Source: an uncultured Bacteroidales bacterium (GTDB lineage Bacteria; Bacteroidota; Bacteroidia; Bacteroidales; UBA4417). Taken from it: 34,855 bases of DNA. Below, piece after piece: positions 24,892 to 33,163 of the stretch. The stretch lies in assembly GCA_903822525.1 (NCBI GenBank), contig CAIJPI010000199.1:1-34855 (forward strand), written 5' to 3'. The position numbers and the translations under genes are program-made. Under the pieces are notes generated by a model. It saw nothing but the letters and a program-made list of their open reading frames with translations, ran no database searches and had not been told where the DNA came from. How positions within the stretch are numbered: the stretch's first letter is position 1; each line of letters opens with the position of its first letter.

Positions 24892-26286
24892 TTAAGGATG
24901 TGAAGGATTAAGTTCTTTCACATTTTTTTTATAGGTATCGCCTCTTTCTTCGAAATTTTTAAACATATCGTAACTGGCTGCGGCAGGCGATAATAAACAG
25001 ATTCTTCCTTTTTGGGTTACATCCCCCGCTATATTTACCACCTCGCTGTAATCGGAAGCTGTATATAAATTAACAGAGCCTTTCCCGTGGTTGATAAATT
25101 CTTTCATCATTCGCTTGCCGGCATCACCTACAAAAATCAGATTGGTGATTCCGGAGGACGGCAAAAAAGGATATAGTATCGTGTATTCAATTCCCCGGTC
25201 GAAACCGCCAAGTATTAATGTATCAACGGTCTGAAGTGTTCTGACAGCTTCGATGGTTGCCTCCGGAATAGTGGCTATTGAATCATTATACCATGAAATG
25301 CCGCCATATTCACCTACCGATTCAATACGATGTGCTAGCCCGTTAAATGATCTGATACCTGAACCTATTTGTTCGGTTGTAATACCGCATAAGTAACTGG
25401 CAACTGCTGCTGCCATAATATTGTAGAGATTATGGTGTCCTTTGAGTGGTTGCCCCGGACTGGTATCGTATAGTTTCACAGCGCCATGGGCTGACTGCAG
25501 TACAATACCCTGATCCTCTAAGCGCAGGGTGGCACGGGTGCCAGGCTCAAGCGAAAAGTCAATCTGCTGGTGATCCGGTTCTTCCGATCGGGCAATAAGC
25601 TGAAGCAGTGTCTCATTATCGGCATTATAAATAAAGAAATCATCAGCATGCTGGTATTTACCAATGTTGAATTTTGCCGATTTATATTCTTCATAAGTAT
25701 AATAATGGTCGAGATGTTCCTGGTAAAGGTTTAATAAAATGGCTATGTGCGGGGCATTTGCGACATATTCAAGCTGGTGGGATGATAGTTCGAGTACAAT
25801 GAATGAATCGGGCCTGATATCGTTAATGCAATCGAATGGAGGGATTCCGATATTTCCTACCAGCATGGTATTGAGTCCGGCATTTTTCAGGATATGGAAT
25901 ATCAGGCTTGAGGTGGTGCTTTTCCCTTTTGTTCCGGTGATGCCTATGGCCTGAGTGCCATAGCACTGAAGAAATATATCCGTTTGGGAGGTTAAATGTA
26001 CCCGCTTTAATTCCGTTGGCAGGGTGTTGGATGGAATGCCAGGCGATTTAATGGCTACATCAAATCCATCGATGGAGTGCATGCAGTTTTTACCGGTAAT
26101 AAATCGCAGAAAAGTATCCTCTTTAATCGTTTCATTGTCCCTGACAGCATCGTTTTCGTCGACAATGGTGAAGATTTTCGCGGGGAAAATCCTGCGCAAT
26201 AAATTATAAGTTGATTTCCCTTCTCTTCCAAAACCTAAAATGGCAATATCTTTGAATTCAAAAAGGCTCCGTATCAATTCATCCAT
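24892..26286 (-). CDS. murD2: MurD2-type UDP-MurNAc-L-Ala--L-Glu ligase
   Basis: The 464-residue protein is a MurD-like Mur ligase: N-terminal nucleotide-sugar domain (AILGFGREGKST, 15-26), ATP-binding GTKGKSTTSSL (118-128; most MurD proteins have GTNGKST), LELSSHQLEY, NLYQEHLDH, and a C-terminal domain with SIATIPEATIEA. The upstream gene is the MurL-like epimerase and its stop overlaps this start by 13 bp, so the two are translationally coupled. In Xanthomonas, MurD2 adds L-Glu, which MurL then epimerises; this context is the reason for preferring L-Glu ligase over the D-Glu enzyme MurD. A plain MurD assignment cannot be excluded from sequence alone. Confidence 0.8.
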   Translation of the reverse strand: MDELIRSLFEFKDIAILGFGREGKSTYNLLRRIFPAKIFTIVDENDAVRDNETIKEDTFLRFITGKNCMHSIDGFDVAIKSPGIPSNTLPTELKRVHLTSQTDIFLQCYGTQAIGITGTKGKSTTSSLIFHILKNAGLNTMLVGNIGIPPFDCINDIRPDSFIVLELSSHQLEYVANAPHIAILLNLYQEHLDHYYTYEEYKSAKFNIGKYQHADDFFIYNADNETLLQLIARSEEPDHQQIDFSLEPGTRATLRLEDQGIVLQSAHGAVKLYDTSPGQPLKGHHNLYNIMAAAVASYLCGITTEQIGSGIRSFNGLAHRIESVGEYGGISWYNDSIATIPEATIEAVRTLQTVDTLILGGFDRGIEYTILYPFLPSSGITNLIFVGDAGKRMMKEFINHGKGSVNLYTASDYSEVVNIAGDVTQKGRICLLSPAAASYDMFKNFEERGDTYKKNVKELNPSHP

Positions 26287-27677
26287 TTGAGTTTCTGTTT
26301 AATGATTTCCAGGAAACCTGATTCCAGAAAATGATCATCGTTATATTCATTCAGTATTTTGTCGGCCAGTTCTGAATTGTCGGGAGTAAAATTGGTAGTA
26401 TTGCTGTAATAATCAATCAATAAAGGAAGTTTTTCATTTTTATGCCTGGCAATAAACATATGCAATGCTGCATTCACTTCGTCGATAGTTCCTACGCATT
26501 CAAAAGGTTTTACCTCTTCAATTCCAGTAAGTTCTTTCAGGTAAACCAGCATCTTGGGTGAATCGAACAGGTTTGTCCCAAAAATATGTACCAATTCAAT
26601 CATCGGAATAAAAGGACTGAGAATAGTGAATGCAAACAGGCATTTCGGACAGTTACAGCACCAGACATCCGTTTTGCTTCCTGCATTGCAGCTTTTAAAC
26701 ACGGGGTAATATTTAATCTGTTCGGCGAAAATCCGGGCAATCTGAAGTTCATTCAAGGGCCGGAGAAAGCTGAAATAGTTGAAATCAGCCGAAATAAATT
26801 CATTCACATAGGCTCTGAAACCCGATTCGAACGCAAAGGACTTGGAGTACTGGTGATTGATGTCAGTACCAGCAACGGTGGGTTCGTTTGCGCTTGATTC
26901 GTTCGAGAGGGCTATATGCCTGTGTCCTGAAATGGCTGAGACCAACAGGCTGTAAAAAGCAAGCATGGCTGAGAAAGGTGTATGTCCGTTCAGGAAGCCA
27001 TTGGCATTGAGCTCAAACAGGAGAGGATCCAGACGACGGTTAATTTCGATAAATCCGTCGTTTCCAAAACCGGCTGCACGAACACATTCAATGGTTGCAC
27101 CCCTGGGATTCATGATAAAAGGGCGGATGTTTTCGCTCTTTCCCAGCAGTTCCAACGTTACCACGGAATCCTTTCCACCTCCAATAGGTACGATTACAGT
27201 TTCGTCGAGGCTGACAGATTGTGCTGCCATGCTGTCGCCTGATGATGATATATCCATAAACTCCTGCTGCGACGTTTTAATGCCATTGGTATAGAAAAAT
27301 TCGCCCAGGCCCTGATAATAAACATTTTTCCACCAGGCCATTTGTTTATCTGTAAGTGTTTGTCCTTTAATGATCAGGCGGGGAGGGCAGGCTGATTTCC
27401 AATAGCTGATAAGCTCTATAAGACCGATCTGGAAAAGAAGGTTTACGAAAAGCGGGCTGTTTAACGTTTCGGTTGTTGGAAAATTTGCAAAGAATTTTTT
27501 TTTCGGAATACTGAAGCCAGGACGGAACTTATATTTGCCAGCCAGGTTAAATTCATACGTAACATGCAAACCGGCCTGATCTGTTCTTGCTTCAAACCCG
27601 TTATATTCCATAAATGGATATTCTTCCCGCAGCCGATTAAACTTTTCCTGTCCTGCTATGTTTTCAGATTTGTTCAT
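26274..27677 (-). CDS. murL: MurL-type UDP-MurNAc-L-Ala-L-Glu epimerase
   Basis: The 467-residue protein matches what I recall of MurL (about 450 residues): an N-terminal all-purpose domain (about 1-155), then a PP-loop ATP-binding site VPIGGGKDSVVTLEL (163-177, key residues G166-G168, D170, S171). A Cys cluster (C330, C340, C341, C343, C346 in KSCNAGSKTDVWCCNCPKC) resembles the zinc site of PP-loop enzymes such as QueC. MurL converts the terminal L-Glu of UDP-MurNAc-L-Ala-L-Glu to D-Glu with ATP cleaved to AMP and PPi (EC 5.1.1.23). It overlaps murD2 by 13 bp and has a TATCTTTG promoter element 43 bp upstream. The presence of an intact PP-loop and the partner gene argue for function. Confidence 0.85.
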   Translation of the reverse strand: MNKSENIAGQEKFNRLREEYPFMEYNGFEARTDQAGLHVTYEFNLAGKYKFRPGFSIPKKKFFANFPTTETLNSPLFVNLLFQIGLIELISYWKSACPPRLIIKGQTLTDKQMAWWKNVYYQGLGEFFYTNGIKTSQQEFMDISSSGDSMAAQSVSLDETVIVPIGGGKDSVVTLELLGKSENIRPFIMNPRGATIECVRAAGFGNDGFIEINRRLDPLLFELNANGFLNGHTPFSAMLAFYSLLVSAISGHRHIALSNESSANEPTVAGTDINHQYSKSFAFESGFRAYVNEFISADFNYFSFLRPLNELQIARIFAEQIKYYPVFKSCNAGSKTDVWCCNCPKCLFAFTILSPFIPMIELVHIFGTNLFDSPKMLVYLKELTGIEEVKPFECVGTIDEVNAALHMFIARHKNEKLPLLIDYYSNTTNFTPDNSELADKILNEYNDDHFLESGFLEIIKQKLKWMN

Positions 27678-27720
27678 TCTTTTTACCGGTGGAAATAAAG
27701 GAATATGGATAATTGAACGT

Positions 27721-27728
27721 CAAAGATA
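27721..27728 (-). promoter_or_regulatory. -7 promoter element of the murL-murD2 operon
   Basis: The minus strand reads TATCTTTG (TAnnTTTG), 43 bp upstream of the murL ATG in the 152-bp divergent gap with yqgE. The -33 region is weak. Confidence 0.5.
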
Positions 27729-27816
27729 AAACAATCATGCAATCTGATACATGCTTTTGCGTTACTTTACTAACAGGAAGGTGATAACATCGCTTTACAA
27801 ATGCTATTATATTCTC

Positions 27817-27824
27817 TAAATTTG
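27817..27824 (+). promoter_or_regulatory. -7 promoter element abutting the yqgE start codon
   Basis: TAAATTTG is followed by CACTA and the yqgE ATG; TTTA lies 19 bp upstream as a near -33 box. The predicted transcript starts within about 2 nt of the ATG. Confidence 0.6.
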
Positions 27825-27829
27825 CACTA

Positions 27830-28393
27830 ATGACTTTACCCGATCAAAATCCAGCAGGTGGCCGCATTCTGGTAAGCCAGCCTTCACTCAACGACAGGTT
27901 TTTCAACAGGTCGGTTGTTATGCTGGCTGAACACGGACCGGATGGTAGTTTTGGCTTTATTGTCAATAAACCGGCCCGCATCAAACTAAGCTCGGTTACC
28001 GGCGAATTCGGAACATTTGACACAGACCTTTATCTGGGCGGTCCTGTACAGGTAAACAACCTTTTTTATGTTCATTCAAAAGGTGACATGATAAAGGGCA
28101 GCCTGAAAATTATTGAGGGCGTATATTGGGGAGGGGATATGAATGAAATCCGGAGCCTGTTGGCTTCAGGGAAACTAACCGAAAATGATATTCGTTTTTA
28201 TGCCGGATATTCAGGCTGGCAACCTTGCCAACTGGATGATGAAATGAAACAGAATTCGTGGATTGTATTGGATGGCATGAAAAAATACGTCTTCGGATTG
28301 CGCCCGGCATACCTGTGGAAGAGAATTGTATTAAATCTGGGTAAAGACTTTGCACCCTGGGTCAACTATCCTGACGATCCGAACATGAATTAA
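27830..28393 (+). CDS. yqgE: YqgE/AlgH family protein
   Basis: The 187-residue protein has the family hallmarks: AGGRILVSQPSLNDRFFNRSV in the N-terminal part (read in two pieces, ILVSQPSL and FNRSVVMLAEH), GFIVNKP, YLGGPVQ, and YAGYSGWQPCQLDDE at residues about 124-138. Family length is about 185. The molecular function of YqgE/AlgH is not established; it has been linked to alginate regulation in Pseudomonas by name only. The gene converges on the rhomboid gene with a 38-bp gap. Confidence 0.93.
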   Translation: MTLPDQNPAGGRILVSQPSLNDRFFNRSVVMLAEHGPDGSFGFIVNKPARIKLSSVTGEFGTFDTDLYLGGPVQVNNLFYVHSKGDMIKGSLKIIEGVYWGGDMNEIRSLLASGKLTENDIRFYAGYSGWQPCQLDDEMKQNSWIVLDGMKKYVFGLRPAYLWKRIVLNLGKDFAPWVNYPDDPNMN

Positions 28394-28431
28394 TAGCCCG
28401 ACTACATTTGATTACATTAAACTTGCTTTTT

Positions 28432-29049
28432 TCAGAATCTGCCAGTCAGTATTGAAAGTAAATGTCCGAAAAGAGCAGGTTTCAAAATGATTGTGAACAC
28501 GAATCCAAAAACTGCACCCCAGAAATGGGCATCGTGACCTACATTATCAATATTCTTTTTTCCCATATACCACGAATAAATCAGGTACAGAAATCCGAAC
28601 AGTATAGCCGGAATTCCAATCGGGATTGGAAAAATAATGAGTTTACTCCAGGGATCGAAAATGATACTTGCAAAAACCACTGCTGAAACTGCTCCTGAAG
28701 CACCTACAGCAGTGTAGCTGTAATCGTCCTTGTGTTTGCCGTACGAAGGAAGCGTTGATAATGCAGCCCCTCCGATATACAATAGAATGAAGTACAGAAT
28801 ACCTTTGCTCCCGAAATTATATCCATAATATACCTCAACATTCCGTCCGAAAGAATATAACACCATCATGTTAACAAGCAGGTGTATCCAATCGGCATGG
28901 ATAAGAGCATAGGATAAAAAGCGGTAGCTGTTTTTAAAATGCTTTATATCGTAAGCATTAAATGCAAGCCTTCTGAAAATATCATGGTTGCTGAAAGCCA
29001 ATATAGAAACAATTACGGTTACAGCAATGATTAATATGGTTACTATCAT
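28432..29049 (-). CDS. Rhomboid-family intramembrane serine protease
   Basis: The 205-residue protein has six or so hydrophobic helices. The catalytic Ser118 sits in GASGAVSAV and His175 in HDAHFWGAVFG; the oxyanion-supporting HADWIHLLVN (51-60) carries H56 and N60. These residues are all present, so an active protease is predicted. Rhomboids cleave substrate transmembrane helices in the membrane. It begins 1 bp after the stop codon of the upstream membrane-protein gene on the same strand, implying an operon and perhaps a substrate or regulator relationship, which is inference. Confidence 0.93.
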   Translation of the reverse strand: MIVTILIIAVTVIVSILAFSNHDIFRRLAFNAYDIKHFKNSYRFLSYALIHADWIHLLVNMMVLYSFGRNVEVYYGYNFGSKGILYFILLYIGGAALSTLPSYGKHKDDYSYTAVGASGAVSAVVFASIIFDPWSKLIIFPIPIGIPAILFGFLYLIYSWYMGKKNIDNVGHDAHFWGAVFGFVFTIILKPALFGHLLSILTGRF

Positions 29050-29050
29050 C

Positions 29051-29860
29051 CTATTTAGGTTGCTGTGTGTAATCTATTTCGGAGCCAAGCACACTATGAG
29101 GCACCATATAAACAGCAAGCAGAATAATAGCAGCGGCTATTGCCCAGGCACGTGCATTTGGATTTTTACGCAGTTTTATAACGGCTACCACCCACCCAAG
29201 CACGGCAAGTGCCGTTTTGTTATCAGTCAGGTCATGTCCGAAGGGCCATCCGGTCCAGTATGCACCAAATGCGAATTTCTGAACAATAGGGCCGAGTATC
29301 AGTCCGCCGGGAATAAAGAATATAAGCGTGAATAAGGCATAAAGATATGTGCTTTTGCCTTTTGTCAATGCTTCGATGCCGGCACGTGTGCTGAAAAGCA
29401 TGGCTAAAAACATCAGCAGAATATGGGGTAAAAGGATATAAAAAGGAACGGGCCCTTTAAAACGCATTACAACCGGGTGTTCTGTAACGGCTACCGTTTC
29501 TTTTCCATCTGAAAGGTTGACAGTATATTCCATTTTCCCTGCTGCAGGCTGCCTGGGCATCATAAAAGTGAGTTTCTCACCATCCCTTACCATGACAGCT
29601 GTGGTCAAAGTATCGTTGCTTTTAAAACGCTTGTACGTTATGGTCGCATTTACTGAATTGTCAGGAACCGTTATTGTGATCGGTGCATCTTTATCGGTTT
29701 CGGCTGTCCGTATCAGTTTATATTTAACCGAATTGTTATTTATTTTTACACTGCCATGAGTAGGGTAGGTTGGCCCGGTCATCCGCTGATAACTTGCAAT
29801 TCCGATAGTGAAAATTACTGCGAATATCCACCAGAGTGTCGATTTTAGGGATGATGTCAT
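29051..29860 (-). CDS. Polytopic membrane protein with a periplasmic domain, unknown function
   Basis: The 269-residue protein has predicted helices at about 9-25, 138-157, 171-191, 214-230 and 238-255, with a polar, beta-rich loop from about 26 to 137 between the first and second. The motif GAYWTGWPFGHDLTDNK (199-215) between helices three and four looks conserved and might bind a ligand. I know of no named family. It lies directly upstream of the rhomboid gene (1-bp gap) and is the first gene of that two-gene unit. Confidence 0.75.
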   Translation of the reverse strand: MTSSLKSTLWWIFAVIFTIGIASYQRMTGPTYPTHGSVKINNNSVKYKLIRTAETDKDAPITITVPDNSVNATITYKRFKSNDTLTTAVMVRDGEKLTFMMPRQPAAGKMEYTVNLSDGKETVAVTEHPVVMRFKGPVPFYILLPHILLMFLAMLFSTRAGIEALTKGKSTYLYALFTLIFFIPGGLILGPIVQKFAFGAYWTGWPFGHDLTDNKTALAVLGWVVAVIKLRKNPNARAWAIAAAIILLAVYMVPHSVLGSEIDYTQQPK

Positions 29861-29888
29861 AACTTAATTGTTGTGTTTATATAGGGTG

Positions 29889-29896
29889 CAAAAATA
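29889..29896 (-). promoter_or_regulatory. -7 promoter element of the membrane protein-rhomboid operon
   Basis: The minus strand reads TATTTTTG (TAnnTTTG), 28 bp before the operon's first ATG. Confidence 0.5.
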
Positions 29897-30026
29897 TCTC
29901 ATTATTTTCATATATCATTACAAATATGTTGTTTTCAGATTATATTTTCATATTAACGTAAATGCTGCAAAATAACAAAACTCATTTTTCGTTTGTTAAG
30001 TAACTAAGACTTTTACCAATTGCAAA

Positions 30027-31562
30027 TTGGCTGACCCGAAAAAACTACAATATCGCGATCGCAGGCTGAATTTCCCAAAGTTCATTGTCCTGATATTCAT
30101 AGTAATAGGCCATGAGGTATTAGTTGCCCAGGAAATGCTTGGAATTGTCAACAGCAGCTATGCAGGAATTACAGGTTCGGTAATCAATCCGGCGGTAACG
30201 GTGACTTCACCATTTTACCTTGATTTAAATATTATTGCAGCCGATATTTTTGTTGAGAATAATAATATTTATATGGCGAAAGACGAATACCGTTTTCGTC
30301 GTTTTCTGAGTAAAAACCCCGTCTTTCCTACACATGGTCCCGATAACAATCTGATAGTTTATGATTACTATAATCGGGTTGATAAAAAGGCCTATGCACA
30401 GGTTCGCTTGTTAGGCCCTTCCTTAGCCGTAACCGTGGGCAGGCATTCCATTGGGTTTGTAAGCGGTGCCAGGGCTGTTATGTCGGTCAGAAATGTGCCT
30501 TATGAACTGGCAAAATTCGGACTGGAAAAACTTGAGGTACCTGTGCAATACGATATCAATTATGTGGATAATCGTAACATGTACAATGCTGAACTGGCCT
30601 GGGCCGAAAATGGTATTAATTACTCGTATGTTTTTAAACAGAAGGGACTGGATTACTGGGCAGCAGGGATCACCGTGAAGGATCTCAGGGGTTTCGGAGG
30701 AGGCTATTTATATATTGACAATATTGATTATGTTGTTCTCGATCGTGATACCTTAATAGTTCGTAATGTGAATGCTGAAGGGGGTTTTTCGCTGCCTCTA
30801 AACTACCAGACTAATACAATAGATCTGAATCCGCTTTTTAAGGGCAAAGGCATTGGCCTGGATATCGGACTGATATATCAGAAAAAGAAACAATTTATGC
30901 ACGATGATCGTACTAACAAACTCTGTGCTCAGAATTATATTCCGTATCAATATAAAATAGGAGTCTCGCTTTTGGATATCGGGAGGATAAAATTTACAGA
31001 GAATGCCGAAAAACTTGTGTTTGACAATGCATCAACCTACTGGCCCGGAATAACTTCCACAGGATACACGAACATGAATGCAATGATTGATATGTTGAGT
31101 AATAGGTTTTATGGCAATCCGGCACAACTGGTGCAGGGTCACGAAATTAAGATTGCACTGCCAACAGCACTGAGTGTTCAGGCCGATGTAAATTATTATA
31201 AAAACTGGTACCTGAACGGAACCCTGGTATATCCTCTGCAGTTTTCGAAATCAGGATTGATCAGGCCTGTAATACTTGGTATCACGCCAAGGTATGAGAC
31301 GTATACCTTCGAGGCAAGCATGCCGCTTACACTTTATGATTGGACAAAACCACGTATAGGGCTTAGTGCCAGGTACAGAGGCTTTTTTATTGGAACGGAG
31401 AAATTAAGCGGGTATTTTCATTTTACCGACTTTACCGGTATCGATTTTTATTTCGGTTTGAAATTCTCGCTGAGGAAAGGATTCTGCCGTAATAATACAT
31501 CTGCTGATAACTGCGGGTACGATGAGTATAAAAAGTTTATTAAAAAGAAAAGAGGCAACTAA
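30027..31562 (+). CDS. DUF5723-like outer-membrane beta-barrel protein
   Basis: The frame opens only with a TTG, giving a 511-residue product with a hydrophobic leader (about 19-34, ending LVAQ). No ATG precedes the leader, and the previous in-frame stop is at 29997, so the TTG start is likely. Mature sequence begins EMLGIVNSSYAGITGSVINP and is dominated by short amphipathic strands with alternating aromatic and polar residues, typical of an outer-membrane barrel; the N-terminal NPA pattern resembles DUF5723 proteins of Bacteroidota. A soluble C-terminal tail (CRNNTSADNCGYDEYKKF) carries two Cys and a Lys-rich end. The function is unknown. Confidence 0.7.
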   Translation: MADPKKLQYRDRRLNFPKFIVLIFIVIGHEVLVAQEMLGIVNSSYAGITGSVINPAVTVTSPFYLDLNIIAADIFVENNNIYMAKDEYRFRRFLSKNPVFPTHGPDNNLIVYDYYNRVDKKAYAQVRLLGPSLAVTVGRHSIGFVSGARAVMSVRNVPYELAKFGLEKLEVPVQYDINYVDNRNMYNAELAWAENGINYSYVFKQKGLDYWAAGITVKDLRGFGGGYLYIDNIDYVVLDRDTLIVRNVNAEGGFSLPLNYQTNTIDLNPLFKGKGIGLDIGLIYQKKKQFMHDDRTNKLCAQNYIPYQYKIGVSLLDIGRIKFTENAEKLVFDNASTYWPGITSTGYTNMNAMIDMLSNRFYGNPAQLVQGHEIKIALPTALSVQADVNYYKNWYLNGTLVYPLQFSKSGLIRPVILGITPRYETYTFEASMPLTLYDWTKPRIGLSARYRGFFIGTEKLSGYFHFTDFTGIDFYFGLKFSLRKGFCRNNTSADNCGYDEYKKFIKKKRGN

Positions 31563-31610
31563 TCCTTAGCGATTCAGAAAGTTGCAGACTATTGTTGATC
31601 AGCCGGCAGT

Positions 31611-32831
31611 TTAGTCAACAGTCCTTACATCCAGAGCATCGCGCAATCCGTTGCCGATAAGCATAAAAGCCAGTACCATTATCATGATAGCAAGCCCGGG
31701 TAAAATGGCCAGGTATGCGTAATCCAGGATTATATAAGCATAGTTTTCTTTAATCATGCCGCCCCACGAAGGCATTGGCGGCTGAACGCCAATTCCCAGA
31801 AAACTCAGGCCTGCTTCGAGTAGTATGGCTGAAGCGAAGTTGGCGGCAGAAATAACGATTACCGGTGCCATGGCGTTAGGTAGTATATGCCGGAAAATGA
31901 TTCTGAAATTTCTATAACCAAGTGCCTTGGCTGCTTCAACAAATTCCTTTTCACGAAGGCTCATAAACTGCCCCCTGACCACCCTGGCTACTTCGACCCA
32001 CATCGTTAATCCAACAGCAACAAATACTTGCCAGAATCCCTTCCCTAAGGCAAAAGTAACGGCTATTACCAGCAATAATGTTGGCACAGCCCACACAACA
32101 TTTATAAACCAGGAAATTAAAGCATCGATTCGGCCACCAAAATAGCCGGCGAGGGCTCCCAGAAAAATACCGATAAGCAGAGAAATAGCTACCGAGATAA
32201 AACCCACGGAGAGGCTTACACGTGTACCCAAAATAAGCTGACTCAGAACATCTCTGCCATATCGATCGGTACCCAGGATAAAAGTTTTCTTTACAATATT
32301 ATTCTTTAGTATTACAGCCCTAAGTTCCTCAACTGAAGTGTTTACTGGTTCGCCTTTCAGCGTTATAAAGCGAAATTGATTGCTGGTTTTTATAATTCCC
32401 GAATTTTCACGGAGCGGGTAACAAACATTTGCCAGGTGAAAAGTGATTTCGAGGCCGGAGGAGTCTTTGCTGTATTCTTTAATCTGTATGGAGTCGTTGC
32501 TGAACCGGAATTCCGAAAGCGGGTATTCGGAATATCTGCTTTCCTGCCCATAGAGGAGCGTATAAAAAATATTTCGTTCCGGAATATCCTGGTTTTTAAC
32601 AACTTTCAATACAGTAATTCCAGAACCTGGTTTTTGTGTTGCCAGCAATAGGTTCTGCCCGTTCACCATAGGTGTTTTATCGGGTGTAATCCAATAGCCT
32701 GTTATGCTGATTACCGAAACCAGTCCAATAAATACCAGCGAACCGAATGCTATCCTGTTTTTACAGAAACGCATCCAGGCAAGCCTGCTTAAAGAACCTG
32801 TACTATCGTACTTTTTTTTTCGTAAGAACAA
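31611..32831 (-). CDS. OppC/DppC-type ABC transporter permease with a large periplasmic insert
   Basis: The 406-residue protein (start TTG) has a first helix at about 29-48, a periplasmic insert of about 135 residues, and then the binding-protein-dependent permease domain: GTDRYGRDVLSQL (about 193-205), the EAA loop FVEAAKALGYRNFRIIFRHI (305-325) that contacts the ATPase, and GLSFLGIGVQPPMPSWG. The usual OppC is about 300 residues, and the insert is the difference. No OppB partner, ATPase or binding protein is in the window, so those must be encoded elsewhere. A run of nine T's (32812-32820) near the start is a potential sequencing or slippage point; an ATG at codon 20 is an alternative start. 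Confidence 0.85.
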   Translation of the reverse strand: MFLRKKKYDSTGSLSRLAWMRFCKNRIAFGSLVFIGLVSVISITGYWITPDKTPMVNGQNLLLATQKPGSGITVLKVVKNQDIPERNIFYTLLYGQESRYSEYPLSEFRFSNDSIQIKEYSKDSSGLEITFHLANVCYPLRENSGIIKTSNQFRFITLKGEPVNTSVEELRAVILKNNIVKKTFILGTDRYGRDVLSQLILGTRVSLSVGFISVAISLLIGIFLGALAGYFGGRIDALISWFINVVWAVPTLLLVIAVTFALGKGFWQVFVAVGLTMWVEVARVVRGQFMSLREKEFVEAAKALGYRNFRIIFRHILPNAMAPVIVISAANFASAILLEAGLSFLGIGVQPPMPSWGGMIKENYAYIILDYAYLAILPGLAIMIMVLAFMLIGNGLRDALDVRTVD

Positions 32832-32951
32832 GTGTTTTATTTTAGAACTTTAGTTTACGTAAAGAGGTTTTCTTGGGGTCAATGAATGCTTTTCATTAAT
32901 TTTTTTGGTTCTGTTTTAGAATATTGTAGCAGGAATTGATTCTGTTATATA

Positions 32952-32979
32952 GTGCATTGTGCATAGTGCTATGTGCTTA
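32952..32979 (+). repeat. Heptamer tandem array GTGCTNN, copy 2
   Basis: Four units: GTGCATT, GTGCATA, GTGCTAT, GTGCTTA, head to tail on the plus strand. The unit matches the parE-nnrD array about 20 kb away. Confidence 0.7.
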
Positions 32980-33031
32980 GCATCATTTATTTGTATTTAT
33001 CAATCCTGCAGCTTGTCTGCAATATACTCTC

Positions 33032-33052
33032 TGAGCACTGAGCACTAAGCAC
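33032..33052 (-). repeat. Heptamer tandem array GTGCTNN, copy 3, inverted
   Basis: Read on the minus strand this is GTGCTTA, GTGCTCA, GTGCTCA. It is the same heptamer as copies 1 and 2 but inverted relative to copy 2, which lies 52 bp away, so the two can partly pair as a hairpin. Confidence 0.7.
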
Positions 33053-33163
33053 AAATGATTTTCCACATTTTCCTTAAACAGAACCATTTTTTTTAAGCAT
33101 GTTTTGCTGAATTCTCTTAAATATGGCCTGGTAATGTAAGTACCAATCCCCTTAAAGAAATCA

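Larger units (their letters stand above)
32832..33163. other. 332-bp intergenic region with two heptamer arrays
   Basis: Between the ABC permease and the AIM24-family gene lie two arrays of the GTGCTNN heptamer in opposite orientation. No ORF with a credible start, tRNA or clear promoter element is seen; small reading frames here overlap the array or the neighbouring gene. Confidence 0.5.

Noticed and set aside
32812-32820. Frameshift in the OppC-type gene at a run of nine T's
   Set aside because: The open frame already continues intact through the run to a TTG start; neighbouring frames hit stops, so no frameshift is needed, although the start remains uncertain.
32952-33052. CRISPR-like repeat array
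   Set aside because: Seven-base units without spacers and no cas genes; this is a short tandem repeat.
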